This document shows positions 50,021 through 58,376 of a stretch of DNA of 64,000 nt, in pieces (the first letter of the stretch is position 1; each line of letters starts with the position of its first letter). Under the pieces are notes generated by a model. The model saw only the letters and a list, made by a program, of their open reading frames with translations, ran no database searches and was not told the DNA's origin. The translations under genes were made by a program, and so were the position numbers. The stretch covers positions 313,616 through 377,615 of the forward strand of contig CAVTVK010000007.1 of NCBI GenBank assembly GCA_963738135.1, written 5' to 3'. This stretch comes from Bog-473 sp963738135 (GTDB taxonomy: Bacteria > Actinomycetota > Acidimicrobiia > Acidimicrobiales > RAAP-2).

Positions 50021-51667
50021 TCAGGAGCGCTCCACCCAGCGCTCGACGGTGCGGGCCAGCGCCGGCAACGGCAGGATCCCGGCCCGCAGGACGAGGTCGT
50101 GGAACTCGCGGAGATCGAAACGCTCACCGAGCCGTGCCGTCGCCATGGTGCGGAGCCGGACGATCTCGCGCCGGCCCACCATGTACGCCAGGGCCTGACC
50201 CGGGAACGAGATGTAGCGGTCGATTTCGGTCTCGACCTCGAGACGGGGGAGGGGCGTGTGCGCCGCCATCCAGTCGACGGCCTGCTGGCGCGACCAGCCC
50301 AGCGCGTGGAGGCCGGTGTCGACCACGAGCCGGCTGGCCCGCCACGAGTCGGCGGCAAAGAGCCCCATGCGGGCGAGGTCGTCGGTGTAGAGGCCCATCT
50401 CGTCCGCCAGCCGCTCGCTGTAGAGGCCCCAACCCTCGGCGCACGCGGTGTCGTAGAGCACCTGGCGCGCCGGCGCGAGGTCCTTGGACTCCATGGCGAT
50501 GGTCAGCTGAAAGTGATGGCCGGGCACGGCTTCGTGAAAGGCGATGTCCTCGGCGACGTAGCGGTGGCGCTTCTCGGGTTGCGACGTGTTGAGGTAGTAG
50601 GTACCTGCCCGCGAGCCGTCGATGGCGCCGGGCATGTAGTAGGCGCTGGCCATGCCCGCCTCCTCGGCTTCGGGCACGGGCGCCACGTTGCAGGCCACAT
50701 CGGGCACGGTGGCGAACCACTTGGGCGCTTCCGCCTCAGCAGCGGCCACGACGCGCTGCGCGTGCTCCAGCATTTCCTCGCGGCTCTGGTAGCGCAGCGC
50801 CGGGTCGGACAGGCGCTCGAAGATCTCGGGCACGTCAGTCGTGCCGAAGAGGGCAGAACCCGTCGCCACCATCTCCACGAGTACCTCGTCGACGATCTGG
50901 CGGCCCATGGCGTGGAGCTCCTCGGGTGAGTAGCTCATCGACGTGTGCTGCCGGGCCATGACCCGGTACATGGCCTCGCCGTCGGGCAGGTAGCAGAGGC
51001 CCGGGTGCTCGTCGTCGCGCGCGGTCGGGAGCACCGACGTCCGCAGGGCATCGCGGTAGGCCGCCAGCGCGGGGCGGGCATGCTCGTCGATGGCGACGAG
51101 GACCGCCTCGGCAAAGGCCGCGTCGGTATCGACTTTGACCATGGCGCCGACGGTCGGGTCGCCGATCATCAGATCGAGTTGGGCGATGGCGGCTTCGACC
51201 AGTCGGGCCACCGCGGTCCGGCCGTGGCGTGCGCCCTCCTCGTGCCGGCGCGCCACCGTTGCGAGCATGTCGGGGAGGCCCTGCAGGCGCAGGAGATAAC
51301 CCTGGCGCCGTTCGTCGGTATCGAGCGGGACCTTGGGCAGGGAGTTCAGGACACCCCCGACCGGGGCCGCGAAGGTGTCGCTGATGGTGAACTCGACGAC
51401 GGGCACCGCAGCGGCGCCGGCCATGCCACGGGCGAGGCAGCGCACGAAGTCGAGGGTCTGGAGCTGCGTCTCGTCGAGGCCGGACTCCGATGTCGCTTCG
51501 GCCCGAAACGCAATGGACGCCAGTGTCCGCGCGTGTGCAGCCTCGGCCTCCTCACTGAAGTCGGGGAGGAGCGCGTCGTAACCGGGAAAGCCGTAGAGCG
51601 AACCGGCCAAGGGATCGGCATTGAGGGCTGTCGCCAACAGCTCCGCCGCCAGCTCGTCTCCGGGCAT
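50021..51667 (-). CDS. DUF885 family protein (metallopeptidase-like)
   Basis: A 548-residue protein. The zinc-type site is H378-E379-AVPG-H384 in AEDIAFHEAVPGHHFQ, with a later GWGLYSERLADEMGLY that completes the pattern. DUF885 is related to M32-type and similar metallopeptidases, but most members are untested. No signal peptide is seen, so it is cytoplasmic. The ATG at 51667 is used. It is convergent with the VKOR gene. Confidence 0.88.
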   Translation of the reverse strand: MPGDELAAELLATALNADPLAGSLYGFPGYDALLPDFSEEAEAAHARTLASIAFRAEATSESGLDETQLQTLDFVRCLARGMAGAAAVPVVEFTISDTFAAPVGGVLNSLPKVPLDTDERRQGYLLRLQGLPDMLATVARRHEEGARHGRTAVARLVEAAIAQLDLMIGDPTVGAMVKVDTDAAFAEAVLVAIDEHARPALAAYRDALRTSVLPTARDDEHPGLCYLPDGEAMYRVMARQHTSMSYSPEELHAMGRQIVDEVLVEMVATGSALFGTTDVPEIFERLSDPALRYQSREEMLEHAQRVVAAAEAEAPKWFATVPDVACNVAPVPEAEEAGMASAYYMPGAIDGSRAGTYYLNTSQPEKRHRYVAEDIAFHEAVPGHHFQLTIAMESKDLAPARQVLYDTACAEGWGLYSERLADEMGLYTDDLARMGLFAADSWRASRLVVDTGLHALGWSRQQAVDWMAAHTPLPRLEVETEIDRYISFPGQALAYMVGRREIVRLRTMATARLGERFDLREFHDLVLRAGILPLPALARTVERWVERS

Positions 51668-51819
51668 CGGGGGAGGCTACCGCGGACGACTCCCGCCCAC
51701 GGCCGTGACCAGGAGCGCAAGGCTGCCCGCCGGCGGCGGGTCGGGCTCGGTCAGGTCAGGTCGGGTCGGGTCCAGGCCCGGAACATTGCAGCGCAGCTGC
51801 AACAAGTCTCGGTCAGACC

Positions 51820-52563
51820 TCAGTCGATGACGTCGCCTCGTGCGGCGAGGATCGCGTGGAGCCGCACTTCCACCTCGTCTGCGCTGTGGTCGTCGGTGAA
51901 GACGTAGTTGCGCCCATGCCGGATGGCATCGACCACGTTGGCCGCCACCGTGGCCGAGGACACCGTGCCCACCGGGTTCATGCCGGTTTTGATCATGCCG
52001 GGCATGACGACGCTGACTCCCACCGGCGCGTCGAGTGATGCGAACTCGGCCCGCAGGACGTCAGAGAGCCCGAGGACCCCGTGCTTGGCCACGGTGTAGG
52101 GAGCGAGGCGTGCCAAGGAGAGCACAGCCGCCATGGAGGCGGTATTGACCACGTGGCCCTCCTCCCCGGACGCCAGAATGCGGGGCACGAAGGAGCGGAT
52201 GCCGTGGATGACGCCCCACAGGTCGATGTCGATGACCCGGCGCCAGTCCTCGAGTGAGATTTCCCAGGAGTAGCCACCGTTGACCACGCCGGCGTTGTTC
52301 ACGGCCACGTGGAGCTTCCCGAACTGCTCCATGGCCACTGCACCGACCCGCTCCACGGACTCGGGATCCCGCACGTCGGCCGCGACGGCCACCACCTCGG
52401 CGCCCTCGTCGGTCAGTCTGGCGGCGTGTGACCGGAGGTGCTCCTCGTCGATGTCCGCCATGACGATGCGCATCCCCGCCCCGGCGAACGCTTCGACCAC
52501 CGACAGCCCAATTCCGCTGGCTGCGCCCGTCACGACGGCCGCCCGTCCTTGCAGTTGCTCCAT
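51820..52563 (-). CDS. Short-chain dehydrogenase/reductase
   Basis: A 247-residue classical SDR with the NAD(P) motif TGAASGIG (12-19), NNAG (89-92) and the catalytic triad S143, Y156, K160 (APYTVAKHG). The D-residue at MADIDEEHL after strand two suggests NAD preference. The ATG at 52563 starts just after the reading frame of a longer, unlikely upstream extension. The substrate is unknown. Confidence 0.92.
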   Translation of the reverse strand: MEQLQGRAAVVTGAASGIGLSVVEAFAGAGMRIVMADIDEEHLRSHAARLTDEGAEVVAVAADVRDPESVERVGAVAMEQFGKLHVAVNNAGVVNGGYSWEISLEDWRRVIDIDLWGVIHGIRSFVPRILASGEEGHVVNTASMAAVLSLARLAPYTVAKHGVLGLSDVLRAEFASLDAPVGVSVVMPGMIKTGMNPVGTVSSATVAANVVDAIRHGRNYVFTDDHSADEVEVRLHAILAARGDVID

Positions 52564-52632
52564 AGCGCGCCGATGGTACCGGAGGGTGCGCACAGCGCCG
52601 GGGGCGGTCCCCCTCCTCGCCCGTCGGCGAAG

Positions 52633-53715
52633 ATGGTGCCGGAATGGAGGGGTGTGACTGATTCGGCCGAAGGGACTTGGGGACGGTTGGCGCCCTTGCG
52701 GCGAGCGCTGCCCGGGCGCAAGGTGGACACGGAGGGCGAGCTCCTCAGGGTGCCCCTTCCTCTCTCCTTCGTGTGGCTGGTGCTTGGCGTCTTGACCGTC
52801 CTCGAAGCGCTCAACGACATCTTCGGTCTGGGGCCGGACTGGATCTTCGACAATTGGATCCACAACGTGATCCTGGGCGCCTGCGCGGCGCTCGTCCTAG
52901 CCCGCGCCGCGTTCGAGCCGGTGGCGCGCAAGGCCTGGTTGTCCTTCGGGATCGCACTGCTGTTGTGGTTCATCGGCAGCGCCGCCTGGGACGTGTTCTA
53001 CGCCGGCCACACCTCCGTTCCGTACCCGTCGTTCGCCGACGTGCTCTGGCTGGCCTGGTACCCGTTCATTGCGGCGGGGATCTTCTACCTGATCAGGGTG
53101 CGCGTCCCACAGTTCGAGCTGCACCGCTGGATGGACGGCATCGCCGTGACGCTGCTCGTGCTCGCTGTGGGATTCGCTCTCGTCATTCAGCCGGCGACCG
53201 AGCACAAGACCGTTGGATCGCTCGCCACGTTCGTCGTCTTCCTGTACCCGGTGCTCGACGTGCTGCTCATTGGCGCCATCCTCGGTATTTACGGGCTGTT
53301 GGGTTGGCGACCCGACACCATGTGGATCCTGATTGGCCTGGGCGTGGTCAGCACATCCGTGGCCGACGCTGTCTTTGCCGTTCAGGAGGCCGAGGCGCGG
53401 GCGGTCGTCTCCGCCAACAGCTACAACTTCATCTGGACAGCGGGCGCGCTGCTGCTGGCCTTGGCGGCCTGGGCCCGGGCTCCCGAAGCCGACGAGTCTC
53501 CGGCGACGGTCGTGGGGATGCGGGCCATTGCCCTGGCGCTCTTCGCGCAGGCACTCGCCATCGGCATTCAGATCTACGCCATCTTCCGGGAGGTCGGGAA
53601 GAGCGAGCGCATCGTGACCATCGTGGTGCTGGTGGTGGCGTCCGTGCAGATCATCCTCACTCGACCGCGGCGCAACGAGAACACGGCCCCGGCAGGCAAC
53701 GACAAAGGCCCTTAG
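52633..53715 (+). CDS. Multi-pass membrane protein resembling the sensor half of GGDEF/EAL proteins
   Basis: A 360-residue protein with about nine hydrophobic segments and the YPSFADVLWLAWYPFIAAGI region that I associate with the membrane part of actinobacterial diguanylate cyclases. Here no GGDEF or EAL domain follows; the protein ends with a short basic tail. So it may be a stand-alone membrane sensor or a truncated remnant. Start ATG 52633 is chosen; a GTG at 52654 with GGAGG close by is an alternative. Confidence 0.7.
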   Translation: MVPEWRGVTDSAEGTWGRLAPLRRALPGRKVDTEGELLRVPLPLSFVWLVLGVLTVLEALNDIFGLGPDWIFDNWIHNVILGACAALVLARAAFEPVARKAWLSFGIALLLWFIGSAAWDVFYAGHTSVPYPSFADVLWLAWYPFIAAGIFYLIRVRVPQFELHRWMDGIAVTLLVLAVGFALVIQPATEHKTVGSLATFVVFLYPVLDVLLIGAILGIYGLLGWRPDTMWILIGLGVVSTSVADAVFAVQEAEARAVVSANSYNFIWTAGALLLALAAWARAPEADESPATVVGMRAIALALFAQALAIGIQIYAIFREVGKSERIVTIVVLVVASVQIILTRPRRNENTAPAGNDKGP

Positions 53716-53724
53716 TGTGACGGC

Positions 53725-54759
53725 ATGTCCACTGCACTGATGCCGGCCGCCGTCTACGTGGGCGACGGCAGGATCGAATTCGACGAGGTCCCGCGACCGG
53801 AACCGAGCTCCGGCGAGGTCCTCGTCGAGATCGCGGCCTGCGGGATCTGCGGCTCCGATCTTCATATGGTTCTGGAGCGCTACGCCCGACCCGGCGCCAT
53901 CCTCGGCCACGAGTGGTCGGGCATCGTCGCCGATGCCCCGGTCGACTCCGGCTGGTCTCCCGGTGATCGGGTCGTGGGGAACGCCGCGGCGGGGTGCGGC
54001 GAATGCCGCCCGTGCCGCAGGGGCCGCCCGTCGGTCTGTCTACGGCGCGCATCGGCGGACTTCGTCGGCTACCGGGGTGCGTTCTGCCAGTACAAGACCG
54101 TGGCGGCCGACGGCCTCACCCGGATTCCCGATGCACTGGCGACGCGGCCGGCGGCGCTGACAGAGCCGACGGCGATCACGTTGCACGCGTTGCAGCTGGC
54201 CGACGTCCACCCCGGGGATCGGGTGCTCGTCACCGGTGCCGGGCCGGTTGGTCTCCTCATCGTCGCCGTGCTCCGTTCCCAGGGTGTCTCCGACATCACC
54301 GTGAGTGAGCCGTCGTCGGTACGGCGCCAACAGGCGCTCGACATCGGCGCCACCCGGGCGGTCCCGCCCGAGACGCTCGAGGAGCCACCCATGGTCTTGC
54401 CGGTGACCGAGCCGTACGCCGTGGCGTTCGAGTGCTCCGGCCACGCGGGCGCCGCCGAGGCGGCATTCGGCCAACTGGACTACGCCGGCACCCTGGTCAT
54501 CGTGGGCACCGGGTTCGATCCACCTCGCTTCAACCAGAACCGCATGATCATCTTCGAGCTCGAGGTCATCGGGGCCTACAACTACAACGACGAGGGCTTC
54601 GGACCTGCAGTCGAGCTCCTAGGCAGCGGGACGCTGCCGCTCGCGTCGTTGATCGAACCGGAGGACATCCCGCTCAGCGGGGTCATGCAAGCGATGGAGC
54701 GCCTGGCGCGGGGTGAGATCCCGAGCAAGGTCATGGTGCAGCCCGGTCTGCCGTCATGA
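53725..54759 (+). CDS. Zinc-dependent alcohol dehydrogenase (MDR family)
   Basis: A 344-residue enzyme. Catalytic zinc: C42 (CGICGSDLH), H62 and E63 (LGHEWSG). Structural zinc: C91, C94, C97 and C105 (CGECRPCRRGRPSVC). Rossmann: VLVTGAGPVGLLIVAV. The length is typical. It is co-translated with the next VOC gene (ATGA overlap). The substrate is unknown; with the SDR next door a dehydrogenation pathway is plausible. Confidence 0.93.
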   Translation: MSTALMPAAVYVGDGRIEFDEVPRPEPSSGEVLVEIAACGICGSDLHMVLERYARPGAILGHEWSGIVADAPVDSGWSPGDRVVGNAAAGCGECRPCRRGRPSVCLRRASADFVGYRGAFCQYKTVAADGLTRIPDALATRPAALTEPTAITLHALQLADVHPGDRVLVTGAGPVGLLIVAVLRSQGVSDITVSEPSSVRRQQALDIGATRAVPPETLEEPPMVLPVTEPYAVAFECSGHAGAAEAAFGQLDYAGTLVIVGTGFDPPRFNQNRMIIFELEVIGAYNYNDEGFGPAVELLGSGTLPLASLIEPEDIPLSGVMQAMERLARGEIPSKVMVQPGLPS

Positions 54760-55214
54760 GCGGGTCGTCATTCGCCCCCCGCATCAACCACGTGGCGATC
54801 AGCGTGGACGCCGAGTTGATGGACGAGGCAGGCCGCGCCGCACTGTTGGACTTCTTCTCTGAGGTTTTTGGCTGGTTCGAAGGGGACAACAGCACCGAGA
54901 AGGGCAATCCCCTGATCCTCTACACGGGAACACTCGGCCAGTTCCTCTATCTGCTGCCGACGAAGGACGAATTCATGGTCACACCGAACATGGATCACTT
55001 CGGGATGGAAGTCTCCTCCAAGGAGGAGATGACCGAGATTCTCGAGCGGGTCAAGGCCTACCAGGCCAGGGACGACCGGGTTCGTTTCACCGAAGTCGGC
55101 ACCATGGTGACCCGCTACGGCGAGAAGCAGTACACGCTCACCAACGCCTACATCTGGTTTCTGATCCCCCTGTGGATCGAACTGCAGCACATTGCCCGGC
55201 GCACCGAAGAGTGA
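54756..55214 (+). CDS. VOC family protein
   Basis: A 152-residue VOC-superfamily protein: INHVAISVDAELMDEAGRAA, FFSEVFGWFEGDN and NMDHFGMEVSSKEEMTEILE mark the two halves. The ending (WFLIPLWIELQHIARR) is unusual for the family. It overlaps the preceding dehydrogenase by 4 bp and is probably in the same pathway. Function unknown. Confidence 0.8.
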   Translation: MSGSSFAPRINHVAISVDAELMDEAGRAALLDFFSEVFGWFEGDNSTEKGNPLILYTGTLGQFLYLLPTKDEFMVTPNMDHFGMEVSSKEEMTEILERVKAYQARDDRVRFTEVGTMVTRYGEKQYTLTNAYIWFLIPLWIELQHIARRTEE

Positions 55215-55253
55215 ACCGCTGCTCCGACTCTCGAGGCACCGACCGAAGTGGGC

Positions 55254-56759
55254 TCAGTTGGCGATCGTGACCTGCACGCCGGAGCTGAAGCCGATGTTGC
55301 CCCCCGCGTCCGACGCCACGCTCTGCAGGACGTAGGACCCGTTGGGCACGCTCGTCGTGTTCAACTGGCACAGATAGCCGTAGAGCGTCGGCACCCCAGT
55401 TCCCACCACGGCCTTGTTCAGGGTCCCGCCGGTAAGGGCGAACTGGACGCTCGCCACCCCGCCGGCATCCGCCGCGGTGGCGTCGAGAAGGGCATTCCCG
55501 CTCAAGGTGGACCCGCCCGAAGAGGGGATGATCACCGACGTTGTCGGCGGCTGGTTGGCGATCGTGACCTGCACGCCGGAGCTGAAGCCGATGTTGCCGA
55601 CAGAGTTCGACGCCTCGCTTTGCAAGGTATAGGACCCGTTGGGCACTTTCGTGGAGTTCAACTGGTACAGATAGCCGTACAGCGACGGCACCGCCGTCCC
55701 GACAACCGTCTGGTTCAGGGTCCCGCCGGTGAGGGCGAACTGGACCTTGGCCACGGCACCGCCCCCGGCGGCCGTGGCGTCAAGAAGGGCAGTGCCGCTC
55801 AACGTGACTCCACTCGAGGCAGGGATGATCACCGCGGTCGTCGGTGCTTGCGCGATGGACGTTTCGAACGCCTGCGCGAGTTCCGCGTGGCCTTGGTCGT
55901 TCGCATGAATGTTGTTCTGGCTGCACATCAGCGTCCATGCGCAGATGAGGGCCACGTTCTCCGGGACCGTCATGCCGTTGTAGGACCCGGTCAACGCGAA
56001 GTTGGTGGTCTGAAAGAGCGTCGAGGGATCGGCCATCGCCGACCCGCTGGCCGCGTAGATCTGGCCGAGCTCATTGTTGAGGACGACAGCGCCCTGCTCC
56101 GACTCCTGGGCCACCGTCTGCCCGCTGGCGCCGGTCAGCCACTGGTCGAGGAACGGGTCGTAGTAGTCCATGCCGTAGATCGCCAACGTCGGGTCGGCTG
56201 CCCGCAAGCCGCGCAGGATCTTGGGCAGATTAGAGGAGATGGCGTTCAAGCCGCTCTGCTCGCAGGCTGCATTGACGCCGGAGGCACCGATGCAACCATC
56301 CACGTCGTTGCCGCCGATGTCAATTGTGAGCAGCGCCACCTGGCCTCCATGGGCTCGGAGGAAGGCTTCGGCGTCACCCAATTGGGTGCCGGTTGTAAAC
56401 GAGCAGCCGGGTCCGTTGATGACCGAGCCCGTCGTGGCGCCCCCGCAGGACAAGTTCTTCAGCTGCAGCCCAGGGTGACTCGCAAGCTCGTGTTGATAGA
56501 CCAGGTTCACGTAGTCGTTTGCGGAGGTGGAGGCGCCGGTTCCAGCACCGAGGGAATCTCCCATGGCCAGGTAGTACTGGACGGGCGTCGTGGCAGCCTG
56601 AGCGGCAGCGGCGGTCGGGGCTTGCGCGGCGGACGTGATGCCGAGGGATCCGATCGTCGCGAGCGTACCGACGATGGCCGGGATGAAGGAACTTCGACGA
56701 CCAGCGATGCGTCGTTCGGGGGCTGGTGTGCCCCGCCGCTTCAGGTTCACTCGCGTCAT
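55254..56759 (-). CDS. Secreted SGNH/GDSL hydrolase with two Ig-like modules
   Basis: A 501-residue protein with a signal region (SFIPAIVGTLATIGSLGITSAAQA). Block I is YLAMGDSLGAG with S69, block III is DIGGND with N151, and the closing block is NNIHANDQGHAEL with its D and H. The C-terminal 200 residues are two near-identical modules: SVIIPSSGGSTLSGNALLDA, SVQFALTGGTLNKAVVGTGV and VPNGSYVLQS with GFSSGVQVTIAN. The same module appears in the protein at 58377-60324. It is likely an extracellular esterase or lipase tethered by these modules. Confidence 0.88.
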   Translation of the reverse strand: MTRVNLKRRGTPAPERRIAGRRSSFIPAIVGTLATIGSLGITSAAQAPTAAAAQAATTPVQYYLAMGDSLGAGTGASTSANDYVNLVYQHELASHPGLQLKNLSCGGATTGSVINGPGCSFTTGTQLGDAEAFLRAHGGQVALLTIDIGGNDVDGCIGASGVNAACEQSGLNAISSNLPKILRGLRAADPTLAIYGMDYYDPFLDQWLTGASGQTVAQESEQGAVVLNNELGQIYAASGSAMADPSTLFQTTNFALTGSYNGMTVPENVALICAWTLMCSQNNIHANDQGHAELAQAFETSIAQAPTTAVIIPASSGVTLSGTALLDATAAGGGAVAKVQFALTGGTLNQTVVGTAVPSLYGYLYQLNSTKVPNGSYTLQSEASNSVGNIGFSSGVQVTIANQPPTTSVIIPSSGGSTLSGNALLDATAADAGGVASVQFALTGGTLNKAVVGTGVPTLYGYLCQLNTTSVPNGSYVLQSVASDAGGNIGFSSGVQVTIAN

Positions 56760-57265
56760 GCCACTCCTCGATCGTGGTACCGGCAGAGAGTTTGTACTCG
56801 CTCAACAAGCCTGATGTCGAAAGCCTTCACCCGCATGAGAGCGGTTGCTGCCCGCGAATGCCATCGCAAGTGGTCGCGTCCAGGCCGCCGGTGCAGCGTG
56901 TGTGAGGCTGCACATTTGGGTGAGATCTCTTGAGATTTGATTCGTTTCGCGCTGCAGGTTGCGCCAACAAATCGGCGAGTCGCCGGACGAAATTCATTGC
57001 ACGCGGAGTGTCAGGACAAAAGCTTGCTTTGCGACCTCATATCGGCAAAACTGTCGCACTCTCAGTGGCAATTCAGGAAGCGGCGGTGGCGGAATGCGGC
57101 ATGTTCAGAGACCCTCAATTCTACTGACCGCGCAACATATGAGCCATCAGTGTCTTGGTCTCTTCTTTCTAAAGGATACCTTCCTCGTTAGTTCGGGCAT
57201 CAGGCTTGAACAGGGGCACGGTTGACGTGGCAGGCCGAAGCGCTGACTCTCGTCGGCCGACGGGG
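56760..57265. other. Gene-free stretch of about 500 bp with lower GC
   Basis: Short overlapping frames exist (56930-57225) but nothing resembles a protein family and no ribosome binding site is seen. The divergent genes on both sides place their promoters here. The base composition is visibly less GC-rich than the surroundings. Confidence 0.5.
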
Positions 57266-58258
57266 ATGAAACCGTCGAAGTTGCGGAACCGTCGATGGGC
57301 CCTGTTTGTTGTGGTTCTTGTGATGATCGTCGGTCTGTCAGCGACCGCAGTCGTCGCCGACGTGTGGCATTCGACGAACGCAGCCTCAGGCACGTCACCG
57401 CCCGTCGCGGTGACCTTTTTTACTGGAACCGGGATCAGCACGCCGCAACAGATAGCTGTTGGCCCCGATGGTGCGCTGTGGTTCACGAATGAGGGCACCA
57501 ACTCGATCGGGCGAATCACCAGTGCGGGAGTCGTCTCGAACTTCACTGACCCGAGCATCAGTTATCCAAGGGGGATCACGACCGGGCCGGACGGCAACCT
57601 CTGGTTCGCCAACAAGGGAAACGATTCGATCGGGCGAATCACGCCCGCTGGAGTCGTCACTGAATTCACCGGCGCCAACGCCCCCGAAGTCATCACGGTC
57701 GGCCCCGATGGCGCGCTGTGGTTCACCGACGAAGGGAGCAATTCGATCGGGCGGATCACCACCGCCGGAGTGGTGTCGACCTTCAGTGATCCCAGCATCA
57801 GCAACCCGGAGGGAATCGTGGCCGGACCCGATGGTGCGCTCTGGTTTACCAACGTGGTCAGCAATTCAATCGGCCGTATTACGACCGCTGGGGTGGTCAC
57901 CAATTACACGGGTGCCGGAATCAGTGATCCCGAGGGCATCACGGTCGGCCCCGATGGCGCATTGTGGTTCACCAACTGGGCCAACGGTTCCATCGGAAGG
58001 ATCACCACCGCCGGCGTCGTCTCGAATTTCACCGATCCCAGCATCAGTTTCCCGGAGGGGATCGTCGCGGGCCCCGACGGCGCGCTGTGGTTCGCCAACG
58101 ACCACGGCAACTCGATCGGGCGGATCAGCGTCGACGGGACCGTGTCGAACAACGCCGATCCGAGCATTCGGTTGCCCGCTTGGATCGTGGCCGGACCCGA
58201 CGGAGCTTTCTGGTTCACCAACAGCGGAAACGACTCCATCGGGAGGATCACCCCGTGA
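57266..58258 (+). CDS. Secreted Vgb-like beta-propeller (virginiamycin B lyase-like)
   Basis: A 330-residue protein with a membrane-spanning or signal segment (WALFVVVLVMIVGLSATAVV) and then about seven repeats of roughly 43 residues built on GITVGPDGALWFTNEG and NSIGRITTAGVVSNFTDPSI. This is the NHL-like repeat seen in virginiamycin B lyase and in many secreted proteins that do not act on antibiotics. Drug resistance should not be inferred. The start is the ATG at 57266. It lies with the other surface proteins of the region. Confidence 0.85.
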   Translation: MKPSKLRNRRWALFVVVLVMIVGLSATAVVADVWHSTNAASGTSPPVAVTFFTGTGISTPQQIAVGPDGALWFTNEGTNSIGRITSAGVVSNFTDPSISYPRGITTGPDGNLWFANKGNDSIGRITPAGVVTEFTGANAPEVITVGPDGALWFTDEGSNSIGRITTAGVVSTFSDPSISNPEGIVAGPDGALWFTNVVSNSIGRITTAGVVTNYTGAGISDPEGITVGPDGALWFTNWANGSIGRITTAGVVSNFTDPSISFPEGIVAGPDGALWFANDHGNSIGRISVDGTVSNNADPSIRLPAWIVAGPDGAFWFTNSGNDSIGRITP

Positions 58259-58376
58259 TGGCATGTCCTTCCCCAGCCGACACGGCGTGGAGTCACCGCC
58301 CAGAGGGTGGACGTGAAGGGTGGGCCGGACGCAGCAGGAGCGGGCTCTGGGCCGAACTCGGGGCGGTGATGTGTCG

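Noticed and set aside
56930..57225. Three overlapping small open frames in the 56.8-57.3 kb gap
   Set aside because: They compete in all frames of one lower-GC stretch and none has protein-like features or a start signal.
57266..58258. Calling the propeller an antibiotic-inactivating lyase
   Set aside because: The repeat type is shared by many secreted proteins and the catalytic residues of virginiamycin B lyase could not be confirmed.
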